From NCBI GenBank assembly GCA_040766985.1, contig JAXGPL010000004.1, positions 77,649 through 141,648 on the forward strand: a DNA stretch of 64,000 nucleotides, given 5' to 3'. Origin of the DNA: JAXGPL01 sp040766985. GTDB lineage: Bacteria; Bacillota; Sulfobacillia; JAUYEG01. Positions 1 through 8,621 of the stretch are shown piece by piece. How positions within the stretch are numbered: position 1 is the stretch's first letter; each line of letters opens with the position of its first letter. The translations under genes and the position numbers were made by a program. Below the pieces are notes generated by a model, which was given only the letters and a program-made list of their open reading frames with translations, searched no databases and had not been told where the DNA came from.

Positions 1-1
1 G

Positions 2-769
2 CGGATGCTGGACCTGACCGAAGGGGGTGCGCTCTACAACCCCGCGGCCCTGTGCGCCTCGGGCCTCGCCGACACAGCGGATGCCCTGGCCGCAGTCCGG
101 CGCTTTATCTATCAAGAGGGGACGGTGTCTCGGGAGCAGTTGGTCTTTGCACTGGCCAACGACTTCGCGGGCAACGAACGCCTTCGCCAGATGCTATTGA
201 AGCGAGCGCCGAAATTCGGCAACAATGACGACGAGGTCGATCAACTAGCGGTCGGCCTGGTGCGGCACATGGCGGAGCGCCTCCGCGGACGCCGCAATCC
301 GCGCGGGGGAGAATACGTTCTGGGGCTATTCAGCTACGGGGATTACATCTCACACGGCATCCTGACGGGCGCGACGCCCGACGGGCGGCATTCGGGGACG
401 GGCATCTCGCCCAATTTTTCCCCTGCGCCCGGTCGCGATGGGGAAGGACCGTTCGCGGTGCTTCAGTCGACAGCAAAGGTCCCGAGCAGCCTTACTCCCA
501 ACGGCCGGGCTGTTGACATCACGATTCATCCGTCTGCCGTAAGAGGGCCTGAGGGAATTGATAAGCTGTGCGGGTTATTGCGGGCGTTCGTCGCCATCGG
601 CGAGATGCAGGTCCAGTTCAACATCGTCGACGGACAGACACTCCGCGCAGCTCAACAAGACCCTGAGCGCTACCGCAACCTGACGGTGCGGCTCTGGGGA
701 TTCCCTGCTCACTTCGTGCGGCTGCCGAGGGAGTTCCAGGATCACCTCATCGCCAGGACCGGGAGGTAG
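2..769 (+). CDS. Glycyl radical enzyme (pyruvate formate-lyase family), C-terminal part
   Basis: Only the last ~255 residues are in the window; the frame is open to the left edge. The C-terminus carries the glycyl radical signature as VRLWGFPAHFV, close to the family form RVxG(Y/F)xxHF, so the radical-bearing Gly is present about 25 residues from the end. Upstream segments such as NPRGGEYVLGLFSY and GATPDGRHSGTGIS match the conserved C-terminal half of PFL-like enzymes (pattern TPDGR...G..ISP). The family performs radical C-C, C-N or C-O cleavage anaerobically after activation by a radical SAM activase, which is not seen here. The substrate cannot be assigned because the active-site cysteine loop lies outside the window. 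Family assignment is firm; specific activity is unknown. Confidence 0.85.
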   Translation, partial: RMLDLTEGGALYNPAALCASGLADTADALAAVRRFIYQEGTVSREQLVFALANDFAGNERLRQMLLKRAPKFGNNDDEVDQLAVGLVRHMAERLRGRRNPRGGEYVLGLFSYGDYISHGILTGATPDGRHSGTGISPNFSPAPGRDGEGPFAVLQSTAKVPSSLTPNGRAVDITIHPSAVRGPEGIDKLCGLLRAFVAIGEMQVQFNIVDGQTLRAAQQDPERYRNLTVRLWGFPAHFVRLPREFQDHLIARTGR

Positions 770-810
770 CCCGGCCAGCGCGGAACAGATACGGGATCAA
801 GGAGGATCGA

Positions 811-1614
811 TTGAAACCGCCTCAAACGCACCGTTCAGCTGAAACGGGTTTCTTTGCGGCGCTCTCCGATTGCCTCCCGGGGCAGGTGCTCTATAACGGC
901 AGATCGGGCGAAGCGTCCGCCGCCCTGCGCAAGCTGGGTCTGACTTTTGCGAATAACCACTGGCAGGCAGGCCTGCCCGCCCCGCTGCACGCCCGGCTGG
1001 AGCTACTGCTTCAGACGTTCGGTGGCGCCAGGCGCGACTGGCCGCAGGGCGATCTACTCGCTCACGTGGACGGCATGATCACAGGGCCACCCTTGGGACC
1101 GTGCCTGGTCGAATTCGACGAGGAACAGCATTTCAGCCCGTACCGGCTTGCCGCGCTTGACGCCCTCGCGGGACTGTTAGCCGTCAGGTTTGACGCCGTA
1201 GCCCACCGGTCGTATTGCCGTGACCCCGCCAAAGCCCGGGCGTTCTGGCGTAAGAGCCGCCTTCCCGACCGGTTGTTCCCCGGCGCGGGATCGATCGAGG
1301 GCGCAGCAGCCCTCGCAGCTCACCTCTTCCGCAACCAGCGCGCCCTCCCGGACTCGGGGTATATCCGGGCGGTGGCAGGGTTCCCGTTTGCGGGCGGTCG
1401 TATCGCCCAGCGGGCGTACTACGATACGCTGCGCGATTGCGTGCACGAGCGGGAGAAGTGGCGGGAGCACGGTTTCCAGCCGGTTCTGAGGGTGGCGATC
1501 TGGGATCTGCCGCAGATCGCCGGCCGCGACCTGACGGCGGGTGCCCTGGAACCGCTCCGCCAAGCCGTGGCCCGGATTGTCGACCGCCTCAAAGGCTTCC
1601 CGGCCGGACAGTAG
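811..1614 (+). CDS. Hypothetical protein with possible PD-(D/E)XK-like motif
   Basis: A 267-residue protein starting at TTG 811 behind a clear AAGGAGG site about 6 bases upstream, 41 bases after the glycyl radical enzyme, so possibly co-transcribed with it. I do not recognise a named family. The middle reads HVDGMITGPPLGPCLVEFDEEQHFSP: an Asp, then ~14 residues on, E-F-D-E-E-Q-H-F. This resembles the D...(E/D)x(D/N)xxQH(F/W) core of some restriction-endonuclease-fold proteins and resembles the motif of the nuclease-like gene at 20154. The C-terminal third is rich in Arg and aromatic residues. No signal peptide or membrane segment. The nuclease idea is inference from one motif; the coding call is supported by RBS, length and codon pattern. 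Confidence 0.7.
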   Translation: MKPPQTHRSAETGFFAALSDCLPGQVLYNGRSGEASAALRKLGLTFANNHWQAGLPAPLHARLELLLQTFGGARRDWPQGDLLAHVDGMITGPPLGPCLVEFDEEQHFSPYRLAALDALAGLLAVRFDAVAHRSYCRDPAKARAFWRKSRLPDRLFPGAGSIEGAAALAAHLFRNQRALPDSGYIRAVAGFPFAGGRIAQRAYYDTLRDCVHEREKWREHGFQPVLRVAIWDLPQIAGRDLTAGALEPLRQAVARIVDRLKGFPAGQ

Positions 1615-1672
1615 TGGCCCGGGAACGAAACCATTCCCCTTCCCCCCGCGTCTTATGTGCGTTGATCACCAC

Positions 1673-1710
1673 GGCCCCGGCAGCGGCCAGCACTCAAAGG
1701 CGCCGGGGCC
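1673..1710 (+). terminator. Hairpin after the 811-1614 gene, possible terminator
   Basis: A 9-base perfect inverted repeat (GGCCCCGGC at 1673-1681 and its complement at 1702-1710) lies about 60 bases after the stop codon. There is no T-run behind it, so an intrinsic-terminator role is uncertain. An A+T-rich stretch follows at about 1750-1800 and may hold the promoter of the next small gene. Confidence 0.35.
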
Positions 1711-1868
1711 ACCTGGCGCAAGGGAGAGGCCGCCACATGTCTGAGGGTAAAATTAGAATATATCAATCCTTCGAAACTTTCTTGCCCAATCTCCGTATTA
1801 CTAGGTAGCAAATGGCCCGATTCCCAAGACTCTTTGACCACAACCCCATGACTGGAGGAGATAAAAGG

Positions 1869-2129
1869 ATGTTCAACATGCTGAAGACACCCGAAGCCAA
1901 TTTTGCTGATCCTACCGAGGCGATCTTTGTGGAAAACCTCATCAATTCGATGCGCAAAGATGACAGTCCGGCCGGCGGGGACGGCGGCGGCGACAGGCAG
2001 TACGAGGGCCTGCCAAATGAGTGCGCCGTCATCAAAGGCGCGGCCCTGGCGGCGAACCTGCCCAACTTGATGGAAATCGCGGCTAAGCCCGAAGAGCTGA
2101 CCTCGATCAGGTACATGGTCGTCGATTAG
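1869..2129 (+). CDS. Small orphan protein, 86 residues
   Basis: Start ATG 1869 is chosen because GGAGGAG sits 9 bases upstream; an in-frame ATG at 1812 lacks an RBS. The protein begins MFNMLKTPEANFADPTEAIF, has a Gly/Asp-rich centre (AGGDGGGD), one Cys, and ends IRYMVVD. No membrane segment or known domain. It sits alone between an A+T-rich upstream region and a strong hairpin at 2150, so it is probably a monocistronic gene. A small regulatory, structural or precursor peptide would all fit; none can be supported further. Confidence 0.6.
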   Translation: MFNMLKTPEANFADPTEAIFVENLINSMRKDDSPAGGDGGGDRQYEGLPNECAVIKGAALAANLPNLMEIAAKPEELTSIRYMVVD

Positions 2130-2149
2130 TCAAGTCTCAATCATCACGG

Positions 2150-2177
2150 GGGAGGCGGCATCTGCCGCCTCCCTTTG
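2150..2177 (+). terminator. Rho-independent terminator
   Basis: An 11-base perfect stem (GGGAGGCGGCA, 2150-2160) with a 2-base loop and its complement 2163-2173, followed by a short TTT. It lies 20 bases after the stop of the small orphan gene and isolates it from the amidohydrolase downstream. Confidence 0.7.
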
Positions 2178-2286
2178 ACGTTGCGGTCGCTGCCCTCTGA
2201 CTGCTATCCGGCAGTCCCCGGAGGAGGCCTCCCCCCGGCCAGCGAAACAGAAACCTGCGTCAGATGCCTACTACCCGAAGAAACAG

Positions 2287-3522
2287 GTGTTGCAGATGAA
2301 AAGCTACATCAACGTCGACCGGGTGATCGATGGTTCGGGTCGGCAGCCCTACGGACCTGCGACTGTTGTCGTGGAGGACGAGGTGATCTCCGCCGTACTG
2401 ACCGAGGGTGCCGCTCCTGAACCTGGAGCCGTCACCGTCAACCTGCCGGGATGCACTTTGCTTCCAGGTTACATGGACGCTCACGTGCACGTGACCGGAG
2501 TCAACAGCCGCGGCCCCGTGCCGCCGGCCCCGGACCTGGCCTACCGTACTCTGAGCAGTGTGCAGTCCGCACTGCGTCACGGCGTCACGACCATCCGCGA
2601 CGTCGGTTCGTATCACGGCATCCCGGTGGCGCTCAAACGGGCGATCCTACGCAAGCAGATCGTCGGGCCACGCCTCGTCTGTTGCGCCAAACTCGTCGCG
2701 ATGACCGGCGGACACGCCTACGGACTGGGCACCCAGGCCGACGGGGTCGACGGAGTCACGACGGCGGTGCGGGAGCAGGCTCGTGACGGCGCGGACTTCA
2801 TCAAGACGGTGACTACCCACCGCGCCGCACGTGGCGAATACACGCAGGAAGAGCTGGATGCGCTCGTTAACGCCGCCCACCGCCTTGACCGCAAGGTGGC
2901 CTGCCACGCAGGCGTCGAGCCCGGCATCGCAATGGCGGTCCAGGCGGGTGTGGATTCGATTGAGCACGGCTGGATCGCGTCTGACGAGAGTCTCCAGGCG
3001 ATGAAGGCGAAGGGCACCGCTCTTGTGCCGACCCTGGCGGTCACCAGCTGGGCGTTTGACTACCCCGGCGAGCCCGTGCTGACTCCTGCCCGCATGGCAC
3101 AGATGGCCCAGATGAACCTGGAGAACATCGACATCCTCGACGACATGCGTAGCTACAGCGAAGGGACGCGCCGGCGGCTGCCGGAGGTGGTCCCGCTGGC
3201 GAAGAAGTACGGCCTGATGATCTGCGCGGGCACAGACGCGCCCCTTGCAGAATTACCCTACCACGCCGTGATCTATGAGATGGAGTTGCTCGTCAAGTTC
3301 GGGCTGACCCCGCTCGAGGCGATAGCGGCCGCGACCTGGAACAACGCAAGGCTCTTCGGCATCGACGCAAGGGTCGGCAAGGTGGAAGCCGGTCTCGCAG
3401 CCGACCTGGTGGCCGTCAAGGGTAATCCGGCGGAAGATATCAAGGACACGCGCAACGTCTGCTTTGTGATGTGCGGCGGCAGGGTCATCCCTGACCCCGA
3501 GCCCACGGCTTCGTTCCGGTAG
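2287..3522 (+). CDS. Metal-dependent amidohydrolase (imidazolonepropionase / prolidase-like)
   Basis: A 411-residue cytosolic TIM-barrel amidohydrolase. The HxH metal site is in GYMDAHVHVTG (~residue 60). A Lys that could be the carboxylated bridging lysine is in DFIKTVT (~177). The two further His are in CHAG and SIEHGW, and the catalytic Asp is in CAGTDAP near residue 320. The C-terminus (GKVEAGLAADLVAVKGNPAEDI) is the typical beta-sandwich return of this superfamily. GTG 2287 and ATG 2296 are both possible starts. Closest recognisable group is the COG1228 set, which includes Xaa-Pro dipeptidases and organophosphate-acid-anhydrolase-like enzymes; substrate cannot be assigned. Not obviously in an operon: a terminator precedes it and a convergent terminator follows. 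Confidence 0.85.
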   Translation: MLQMKSYINVDRVIDGSGRQPYGPATVVVEDEVISAVLTEGAAPEPGAVTVNLPGCTLLPGYMDAHVHVTGVNSRGPVPPAPDLAYRTLSSVQSALRHGVTTIRDVGSYHGIPVALKRAILRKQIVGPRLVCCAKLVAMTGGHAYGLGTQADGVDGVTTAVREQARDGADFIKTVTTHRAARGEYTQEELDALVNAAHRLDRKVACHAGVEPGIAMAVQAGVDSIEHGWIASDESLQAMKAKGTALVPTLAVTSWAFDYPGEPVLTPARMAQMAQMNLENIDILDDMRSYSEGTRRRLPEVVPLAKKYGLMICAGTDAPLAELPYHAVIYEMELLVKFGLTPLEAIAAATWNNARLFGIDARVGKVEAGLAADLVAVKGNPAEDIKDTRNVCFVMCGGRVIPDPEPTASFR

Positions 3523-3572
3523 TCCAGCGGTGCCCCCGGTTGCGGGCGGGGGAGTTGCAGGCAGGCAATAGG

Positions 3573-3592
3573 GGGGAGGGGTGACCCTCCCC
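3573..3592. terminator. Bidirectional hairpin between convergent genes
   Basis: GGGGAGGG and its complement CCCTCCCC enclose a GTGA loop in the 70-base gap between the plus-strand amidohydrolase and the minus-strand GNAT gene, whose stop codon directly abuts it. The position suits termination of both transcripts; there is no clear T-run. Confidence 0.5.
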
Positions 3593-4435
3593 TTACTTCA
3601 GGCGAAGCGTCGCCAACTCGTAGGCTTCGGTCTGGCGGAAACCCAGACTCAGATACAGCGTGTGGGCGGGGGTATTGTCCGTAACGACCGATGTCCGGAC
3701 AGCAGGGTAACCCCGGTCCAAGACCAGGTTCATCGCGAACTGCGTCATCGCCCGACCGTACCCACGGCCCTGGTGTTCGGGCAGCACGCCGACTGTGTCG
3801 ATATAGTCCCCCTGGACGTCGGCGCAGGCCACGGCTTCCCCGCTGCTGTTGAACGCCAGGAACAGATCCCCCGCCCGGCGCGCGAATTCGGTTCTGGTTT
3901 CTTCGGTTCTGTGCATGTCCTCCACGTCATAGGGCTCGAAACCGTGGTCTGCGCGCATTTTGGTGAACGACTTGCCGAGCACGCGGATGTAGGTGCTGAA
4001 AAGATCATCACCGTATCCGCGGATTGTGAGGTCAGGCACATGCTGCCGGGGCCCCTGATAGGAGAGGTGCGTCATACCGTACCAGGGAACGAAACCACGC
4101 CTCGCAAAGAAGCTCCGCCCGGTTCCGTCGTCAACCCGGTAGCTCGTGTTTACCCTATCCGGGCCGGCGGCGGCATCGAACTGCGGAAGTGCGTAGTCGT
4201 ACAGCTCACGTCCGATACCGGCGCCGCGCCAGCGCGGCCCGACGAACAGACGAAGCCCCCAGCCATCGTCAAACTGAGTTGTGCACAAAACCCCCTGAAT
4301 GGCCCCGTCCTTTACGTAGACCGAAGTCCTGCGCTCGGTCACGAGGGAGCGGATTTCGTCGGCGGGCATGTGCGTGCCCGCAGCCACGAGCGACACGATA
4401 GCTTCGAGGTCATCCGGCTCGAATGGGCGGATCAT
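3593..4435 (-). CDS. Double GNAT-domain acetyltransferase
   Basis: A 280-residue protein with two GNAT folds. The N-terminal domain (about 1-135) has GPRWRGAGIGRELYDYAL, a degenerate acetyl-CoA loop. The C-terminal domain (about 140-280) has the full motif A LPEHQGRGYGRAM followed by TSVVTDNTPAHTLYLSLGF, the usual end of GNAT motif B. Family members transfer acetyl groups from acetyl-CoA to amines; the acceptor is unknown. It is divergent from the CDGSH gene on the other side and convergent with the amidohydrolase, so probably monocistronic. The family call is firm. Confidence 0.88.
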   Translation of the reverse strand: MIRPFEPDDLEAIVSLVAAGTHMPADEIRSLVTERRTSVYVKDGAIQGVLCTTQFDDGWGLRLFVGPRWRGAGIGRELYDYALPQFDAAAGPDRVNTSYRVDDGTGRSFFARRGFVPWYGMTHLSYQGPRQHVPDLTIRGYGDDLFSTYIRVLGKSFTKMRADHGFEPYDVEDMHRTEETRTEFARRAGDLFLAFNSSGEAVACADVQGDYIDTVGVLPEHQGRGYGRAMTQFAMNLVLDRGYPAVRTSVVTDNTPAHTLYLSLGFRQTEAYELATLRLK

Positions 4436-4621
4436 GGGTCGACACCTCCAGTTGGTCTCAGTTGATGCCCGCTTTGGTTCGCGGAAAGGGCTCGATCTCC
4501 CTACCTCTGGAGCCCGTTCGGGAAGGGACCCGTGGTGCGCCGGAACAACGCCCGGCCATCCCGGGAGGATTCGGCAATCGGCCGGGGGAACGTGGTTCAG
4601 GGCTGGTTACTAATCGATAGG

Positions 4622-5158
4622 GTGGTGGCCCCTGTGCCGGCTACGAGGACCTACAGCAACAAAGACATCATCGTCTACTGGTATCCGGAGTTGTGCCTTC
4701 ATGTCCGGCATTGCGCAAACATCCTCCCGGAGGTGTTCCGGCCGGACCGGCGCCCCTGGGTTGACGTTGACGGGGCAGCCCCGCTGCAAATCATAGCGAC
4801 CATCGACAGGTGTCCTTCGGGCGCGCTTCGCTATTCGTTGCCCGGCGGCTCGGCGGTTCATCCCGCGGCAGCCGACGGGCCGGGACGCCAGCGCGAGGAT
4901 GAAGGCGCCGAAGGCCAAGGGGCCGGCCGCGAGGGCGAGGTTTGCTCCGGGTCGGCTGCTCCGGTCAAGATCGCCGTCGCTAAGAACGGTCCGCTCTTGA
5001 CCGAAGGACCTGTCAAACTGGTCGGCCCCGGGGGCGAGGTCATTGCCGAGGCCAACCGGCTCGCGCTGTGCCGGTGCGGGCATTCAGCCAACCCGCCCTT
5101 CTGCGACGGGTCGCACGCCCGCCACCAGTGGCGGCCAGACCAGGAGAATGGTTTATAG
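4622..5158 (+). CDS. CDGSH iron-sulfur protein with divergent ferredoxin-like domain
   Basis: The N-terminal part resembles the divergent 4Fe-4S mono-cluster domain (Fer4_19): CLHVRHCANILPEVF, then WVDVDG and IDRCPSGAL. After a Gly/Glu/Arg-rich linker comes a CDGSH-type zinc-finger-like 2Fe-2S site, CRCGHSANPPFCDGSH, with the expected three Cys and one His. Such fusions are small redox or cluster-handling proteins of unknown detailed role. The frame is open from 4532; GTG 4622 (or 4625) is preferred because the homologous part begins just after it, but no strong RBS is visible, so the start is uncertain. It ends 15 bases before the HerA-like gene, suggesting co-transcription. Confidence 0.8.
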   Translation: MVAPVPATRTYSNKDIIVYWYPELCLHVRHCANILPEVFRPDRRPWVDVDGAAPLQIIATIDRCPSGALRYSLPGGSAVHPAAADGPGRQREDEGAEGQGAGREGEVCSGSAAPVKIAVAKNGPLLTEGPVKLVGPGGEVIAEANRLALCRCGHSANPPFCDGSHARHQWRPDQENGL

Positions 5159-5173
5159 GAGGTAACGAGGTAC

Positions 5174-7690
5174 ATGCCCGACAAGCAGTTCTTCATTGGC
5201 AGGGCGGTCGACATGGGCACGGGCAAGCCGACCGACGAGCCGGTGCTGTACAACCCGGCCGATCTGACCACGCACGGTATCATCACCGGGATGACCGGGT
5301 CCGGCAAGACCGGGCTTGGCGTAGGTTTCCTTGAAGAAGCCGCCCTGGCAGGGATACCCGCGATCGTGATCGACCCCAAGGGCGACATGACCAACCTGCT
5401 GATGCACTTCCCGGACCTTGCCCCCGGCGACTTCGCCCCCTGGATCGATCCGGAGGCGGCCCGGCGGTCGGGCAAGACCCACGACCAATTGGCGATGGAA
5501 ACCGCGCTTGCCTGGCGTAACGGGTTGTCGCAGTGGGGCCTGGGCAGGGAGCAACTCGTCGCGCTGCGCGACTCCGCCGGCTTCACCATCTACACCCCCG
5601 GCTCCGCTTCCGGCGTGCCGGTCAACGTCCTGGCGTCGTTCTCGGCACCTGGTCTGGACTGGGAGGAACACAAGGAGATCTTGCGCGAGCGGATCGCGAC
5701 GATCGTTACCGCCCTGCTGACGCTGGTCGGGGTGACGGTGACCGATCCACTGCGGTCGCGCGAGCACATCCTGCTCTCCAACGTGCTGGAGCACGCGTGG
5801 AGCGAGGGGCGCTCACTGGACCTACATAAGCTGATCCTTGAAACCAGCACCCCGCCTTTCGACCGCCTCGGCGCCTTCCCGCTGGAGAACGTCTACCCGC
5901 AGCGGGACCGGTTCGAACTCGCGATGCTGCTGAACAACTTTTTGGCTTCGCCGAGTTTCCAGACCTGGATCGAGGGGGAGACGCTGGACATCGGCGCGCT
6001 CCTCTACACGGCGGGCGGCCGCCCGCGGCACAGTGTGTTCTATCTTGCTCACCTCAGCGAACAGGAGCGGATGTTTTTCGTTACCCTCCTCTTCGCGGCA
6101 GTGGAGAGCTGGATGCGAGCCCAGCGCGGCACCGGCCATCTCCGCCTCCTGATGTACTTTGACGAGATCATGGGGTACATGCCCCCTGTGGCCAACCCCC
6201 CGTCTCGTCCGGTGTTGCTCCGGATGCTCAAGCAGGCCCGCGCCTTTGGCGTCGGGCTGCTGCTGGCGACGCAGAACCCCGTCGACGTGGACTACAAAGC
6301 GCTGTCCAATGCGGGCACATGGCTGATCGGCCGCCTGCAGACCGAGCAGGACAAGAACCGCCTGATGGACGGTCTGCGTTCCGCGAGCGGTAATATCGAC
6401 ATCGCCGAGGTCGGCAAGATTATCTCCGGACTGCCGAAGCGGACGTTCTACCTGCATAGCGTACACCGGTCCAAACCGGCCCTGCTGAGCACCCGCTGGG
6501 TTCTCAACTACCTTGCCGGCCCGGTTACCCGGTCCCAGATCCCGGCGCTCAACGCGCTGGTGGGGCAGCCGGACGGCCCGGCGGCCGGAACCACGGCCGC
6601 CGCGGGTACCCCTGGCACGCAGCAGGCAGGAGGTTGGGGCCCGGCGCAGCAGGCCGGCGCGGGGAGCGCTTCCGGACCCGCGGAGGCCCAACCGCTTCCC
6701 GGGTTCGGCGGCCAGCCGCCCGTCGTCTCAGGGTTGGAGCAGGCATTCGTCAATCAGTCGCTGACGGCGGAGCAGGCGGCCCGCTCAACCGGACTGGCCG
6801 GTGGATGGACGGCCGCCGGCATCCTTTACCGGCCCGCGCTGTTGGCCGCCGGCGAAGTCCACTATCGGCAGCGCAACTATGGCCTTGATTACACGCGGCG
6901 GATCACCGCCCTGGTAAGCGAGCCCCAGCCCGGCCTTTCGGAGTGGGACGGTTCGATGTGCAACCTGGATGTGGCGGCGCTCGCGACCGAGGGCACTCCA
7001 GGTGCACGGTACGAGGCTCTGCCGTCGTGGCTCGGAGACTCAAGGAGCATCGCTCCGATGCGCAAGGAGTTTGCGGACTGGATCTACCGGGAGGGGACTA
7101 TCCGGGTGCGCGCCAACGAACAGCTTAAGGTCTACGCGCCGCCGGAGGTGAGCGATGCGGAATTCGCACGCCTCTGCCGGGAGGCAGCGCGCAAGGGACG
7201 CGACGCGGAGAGCGCCAAGGTCCAGCGGACTTACGAACGCAAGATCGACTCGCTCCGGCAGAAGGTACGCCGCCAGGAATTGGACGTCGCGGAAGCCAAG
7301 GCGGACGTTGAAGCGCGCCGTCAGGATGAGCTCAGCCAGGGCCTGGCCACCGTGATGGGCATGCTTGGCGGACGGCGCCGGCGGAGCTTCTCAAGCAATG
7401 TGAACAAGCGCCGGATGACGACAAAGGCCAGGAACGACCTGACCCAAGAGATAGCCGACCTGGAGGCGTTGCAGAGGGACGTTTCGCGGATGGAGGCCGA
7501 AATGGACAACGCCCTGCGCGAGGTCGACGGACGGTGGGAAGCCGCCGCCGACAGGGTCACCGAGGTACCCATCGCCCCGGCCCGCTCGAACATCTACGTG
7601 GAGCGCTTCGCGGTCGCCTGGCTGCCGCATCACATCATCCAGGCCGGCGGGCAGTATCTAACCCTGCCCGCGCATGAACCGCTCGGCTAA
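5174..7690 (+). CDS. HerA-like ATP-binding protein (DUF853 family)
   Basis: An 838-residue P-loop ATPase starting at ATG 5174 behind AGGAGGTAAC. Walker A is GMTGSGKTG (residues 39-47), Walker B is LLMYFDEIMGY (~325-335), and the N-terminal PDKQFFIGRAVD and IDPKGDMTNLL segments are typical of the HerA/DUF853 ATP-binding family. A Pro/Gly/Ala-rich linker (~430-500) leads to a C-terminal region with a predicted coiled coil (~655-790, repeated Arg/Glu-rich heptads). HerA relatives are hexameric DNA translocases often paired with NurA nuclease, but no NurA is adjacent here. DUF853 members are widespread housekeeping-like proteins of unsettled function. Convergent with phzF. Confidence 0.88.
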   Translation: MPDKQFFIGRAVDMGTGKPTDEPVLYNPADLTTHGIITGMTGSGKTGLGVGFLEEAALAGIPAIVIDPKGDMTNLLMHFPDLAPGDFAPWIDPEAARRSGKTHDQLAMETALAWRNGLSQWGLGREQLVALRDSAGFTIYTPGSASGVPVNVLASFSAPGLDWEEHKEILRERIATIVTALLTLVGVTVTDPLRSREHILLSNVLEHAWSEGRSLDLHKLILETSTPPFDRLGAFPLENVYPQRDRFELAMLLNNFLASPSFQTWIEGETLDIGALLYTAGGRPRHSVFYLAHLSEQERMFFVTLLFAAVESWMRAQRGTGHLRLLMYFDEIMGYMPPVANPPSRPVLLRMLKQARAFGVGLLLATQNPVDVDYKALSNAGTWLIGRLQTEQDKNRLMDGLRSASGNIDIAEVGKIISGLPKRTFYLHSVHRSKPALLSTRWVLNYLAGPVTRSQIPALNALVGQPDGPAAGTTAAAGTPGTQQAGGWGPAQQAGAGSASGPAEAQPLPGFGGQPPVVSGLEQAFVNQSLTAEQAARSTGLAGGWTAAGILYRPALLAAGEVHYRQRNYGLDYTRRITALVSEPQPGLSEWDGSMCNLDVAALATEGTPGARYEALPSWLGDSRSIAPMRKEFADWIYREGTIRVRANEQLKVYAPPEVSDAEFARLCREAARKGRDAESAKVQRTYERKIDSLRQKVRRQELDVAEAKADVEARRQDELSQGLATVMGMLGGRRRRSFSSNVNKRRMTTKARNDLTQEIADLEALQRDVSRMEAEMDNALREVDGRWEAAADRVTEVPIAPARSNIYVERFAVAWLPHHIIQAGGQYLTLPAHEPLG

Positions 7691-7702
7691 GCGAAGTGCA
7701 AC

Positions 7703-7723
7703 GGGGCGGCGGCTAGCCGCCCC
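7703..7723. terminator. Hairpin at convergent gene ends
   Basis: GGGGCGGC (7703-7710) and its complement GCCGCCCC (7716-7723) flank a 5-base loop. It spans the stop codon of the minus-strand phzF-like gene and lies 13 bases past the HerA-like stop, so it could end both transcripts. No clear T-run. Confidence 0.45.
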
Positions 7724-8621
7724 AGACTCCCTTGGCGACATTGACGACAGCGCCACCGACGCGGACGTCGATATGGCCGCCGCGATCATGGGCCCGCCCG
7801 TGCAGGAGTGACGGGCGGCCCATTTCGTATCCCTGTTCAGAGCGTATGCTGACCTCCGGCCGTCCCCAATAGCGCGTGCGCGCCAGGTAAGCCAAAAGGC
7901 AGCCGTTGCCGCTGCCCGTCGCCGGGTCCTCCGGGATGCCGAGGTAGTCCGCGAACATCCTGATGCTGATATCATTGCCGGTCTCATGCGGTTCGGGCGC
8001 AAAGGCGAGGATGTTCTTGGCCCAGGTTTGCTCGATGAGCGCGAAGTACCGCTCGCGCGATACCTTGATCCGGCTGAGGGCGCGCAGGGAAACCAACGGG
8101 ACGATGATGTGCGGGAGCCCTGTCGAGACCTGCAGCGGCTCGCGATCCTCAACTATGTCTGCAGGGGCGATCCCCAGCACTTCAGCCAGTGCGGCCCGGT
8201 CCACGGCCGGACCGAATTCGGGCTCGGGGTGAGTCATCCAGTACACGCCGCGATTCTCGCCGGGCCGCGTGTCGCCCGCTCCATCCGGCACGTACTCCAC
8301 AGGCACGCGCCCCGCTGCCAGGTTGAGGATTAGAGTGCCCTCACCGGGGCCGACCAGGCCGAGCTCACGTATGACGTGCGCGGTGCCCAGCGAAGGATGG
8401 CCGGCAAACGGCACCTCCCGCCCCGGAGTGAAGATCCGCACCGAAAAACCGCCGTCCGCAGCCGGCCGGGGATTGACAAACGTGGTTTCCGAGAAACCGG
8501 TTTCCCTCGCGATGGCCTGCATCTCCGCTGCATCGAGGGGTTGTGCGGCAACGAACACAGCCAGTTGGTTGCCCGCGTACCTGCGTTCCGCGAAGACGTC
8601 GACGATATGGAACGAGTTCAT
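7713..8621 (-). CDS. PhzF family isomerase/epimerase
   Basis: A 302-residue PhzF-fold protein. It has the conserved N-terminal VDVFAERRYAGNQLAVF, the catalytic Glu in ETGFSETTFV (~45), the substrate loop FAGHPSLGTAH (~73), and DPATGSGNG (~212) of the second half. Members isomerise small amino-acid-derived molecules; the biological substrate is mostly unknown. Its ATG overlaps the TGA of the alanine racemase gene (ATGA), so it is the last gene of the SAM-riboswitch-headed operon. Full length for the family. Family call firm; function in this operon not known. Confidence 0.9.
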   Translation of the reverse strand: MNSFHIVDVFAERRYAGNQLAVFVAAQPLDAAEMQAIARETGFSETTFVNPRPAADGGFSVRIFTPGREVPFAGHPSLGTAHVIRELGLVGPGEGTLILNLAAGRVPVEYVPDGAGDTRPGENRGVYWMTHPEPEFGPAVDRAALAEVLGIAPADIVEDREPLQVSTGLPHIIVPLVSLRALSRIKVSRERYFALIEQTWAKNILAFAPEPHETGNDISIRMFADYLGIPEDPATGSGNGCLLAYLARTRYWGRPEVSIRSEQGYEMGRPSLLHGRAHDRGGHIDVRVGGAVVNVAKGVWGG

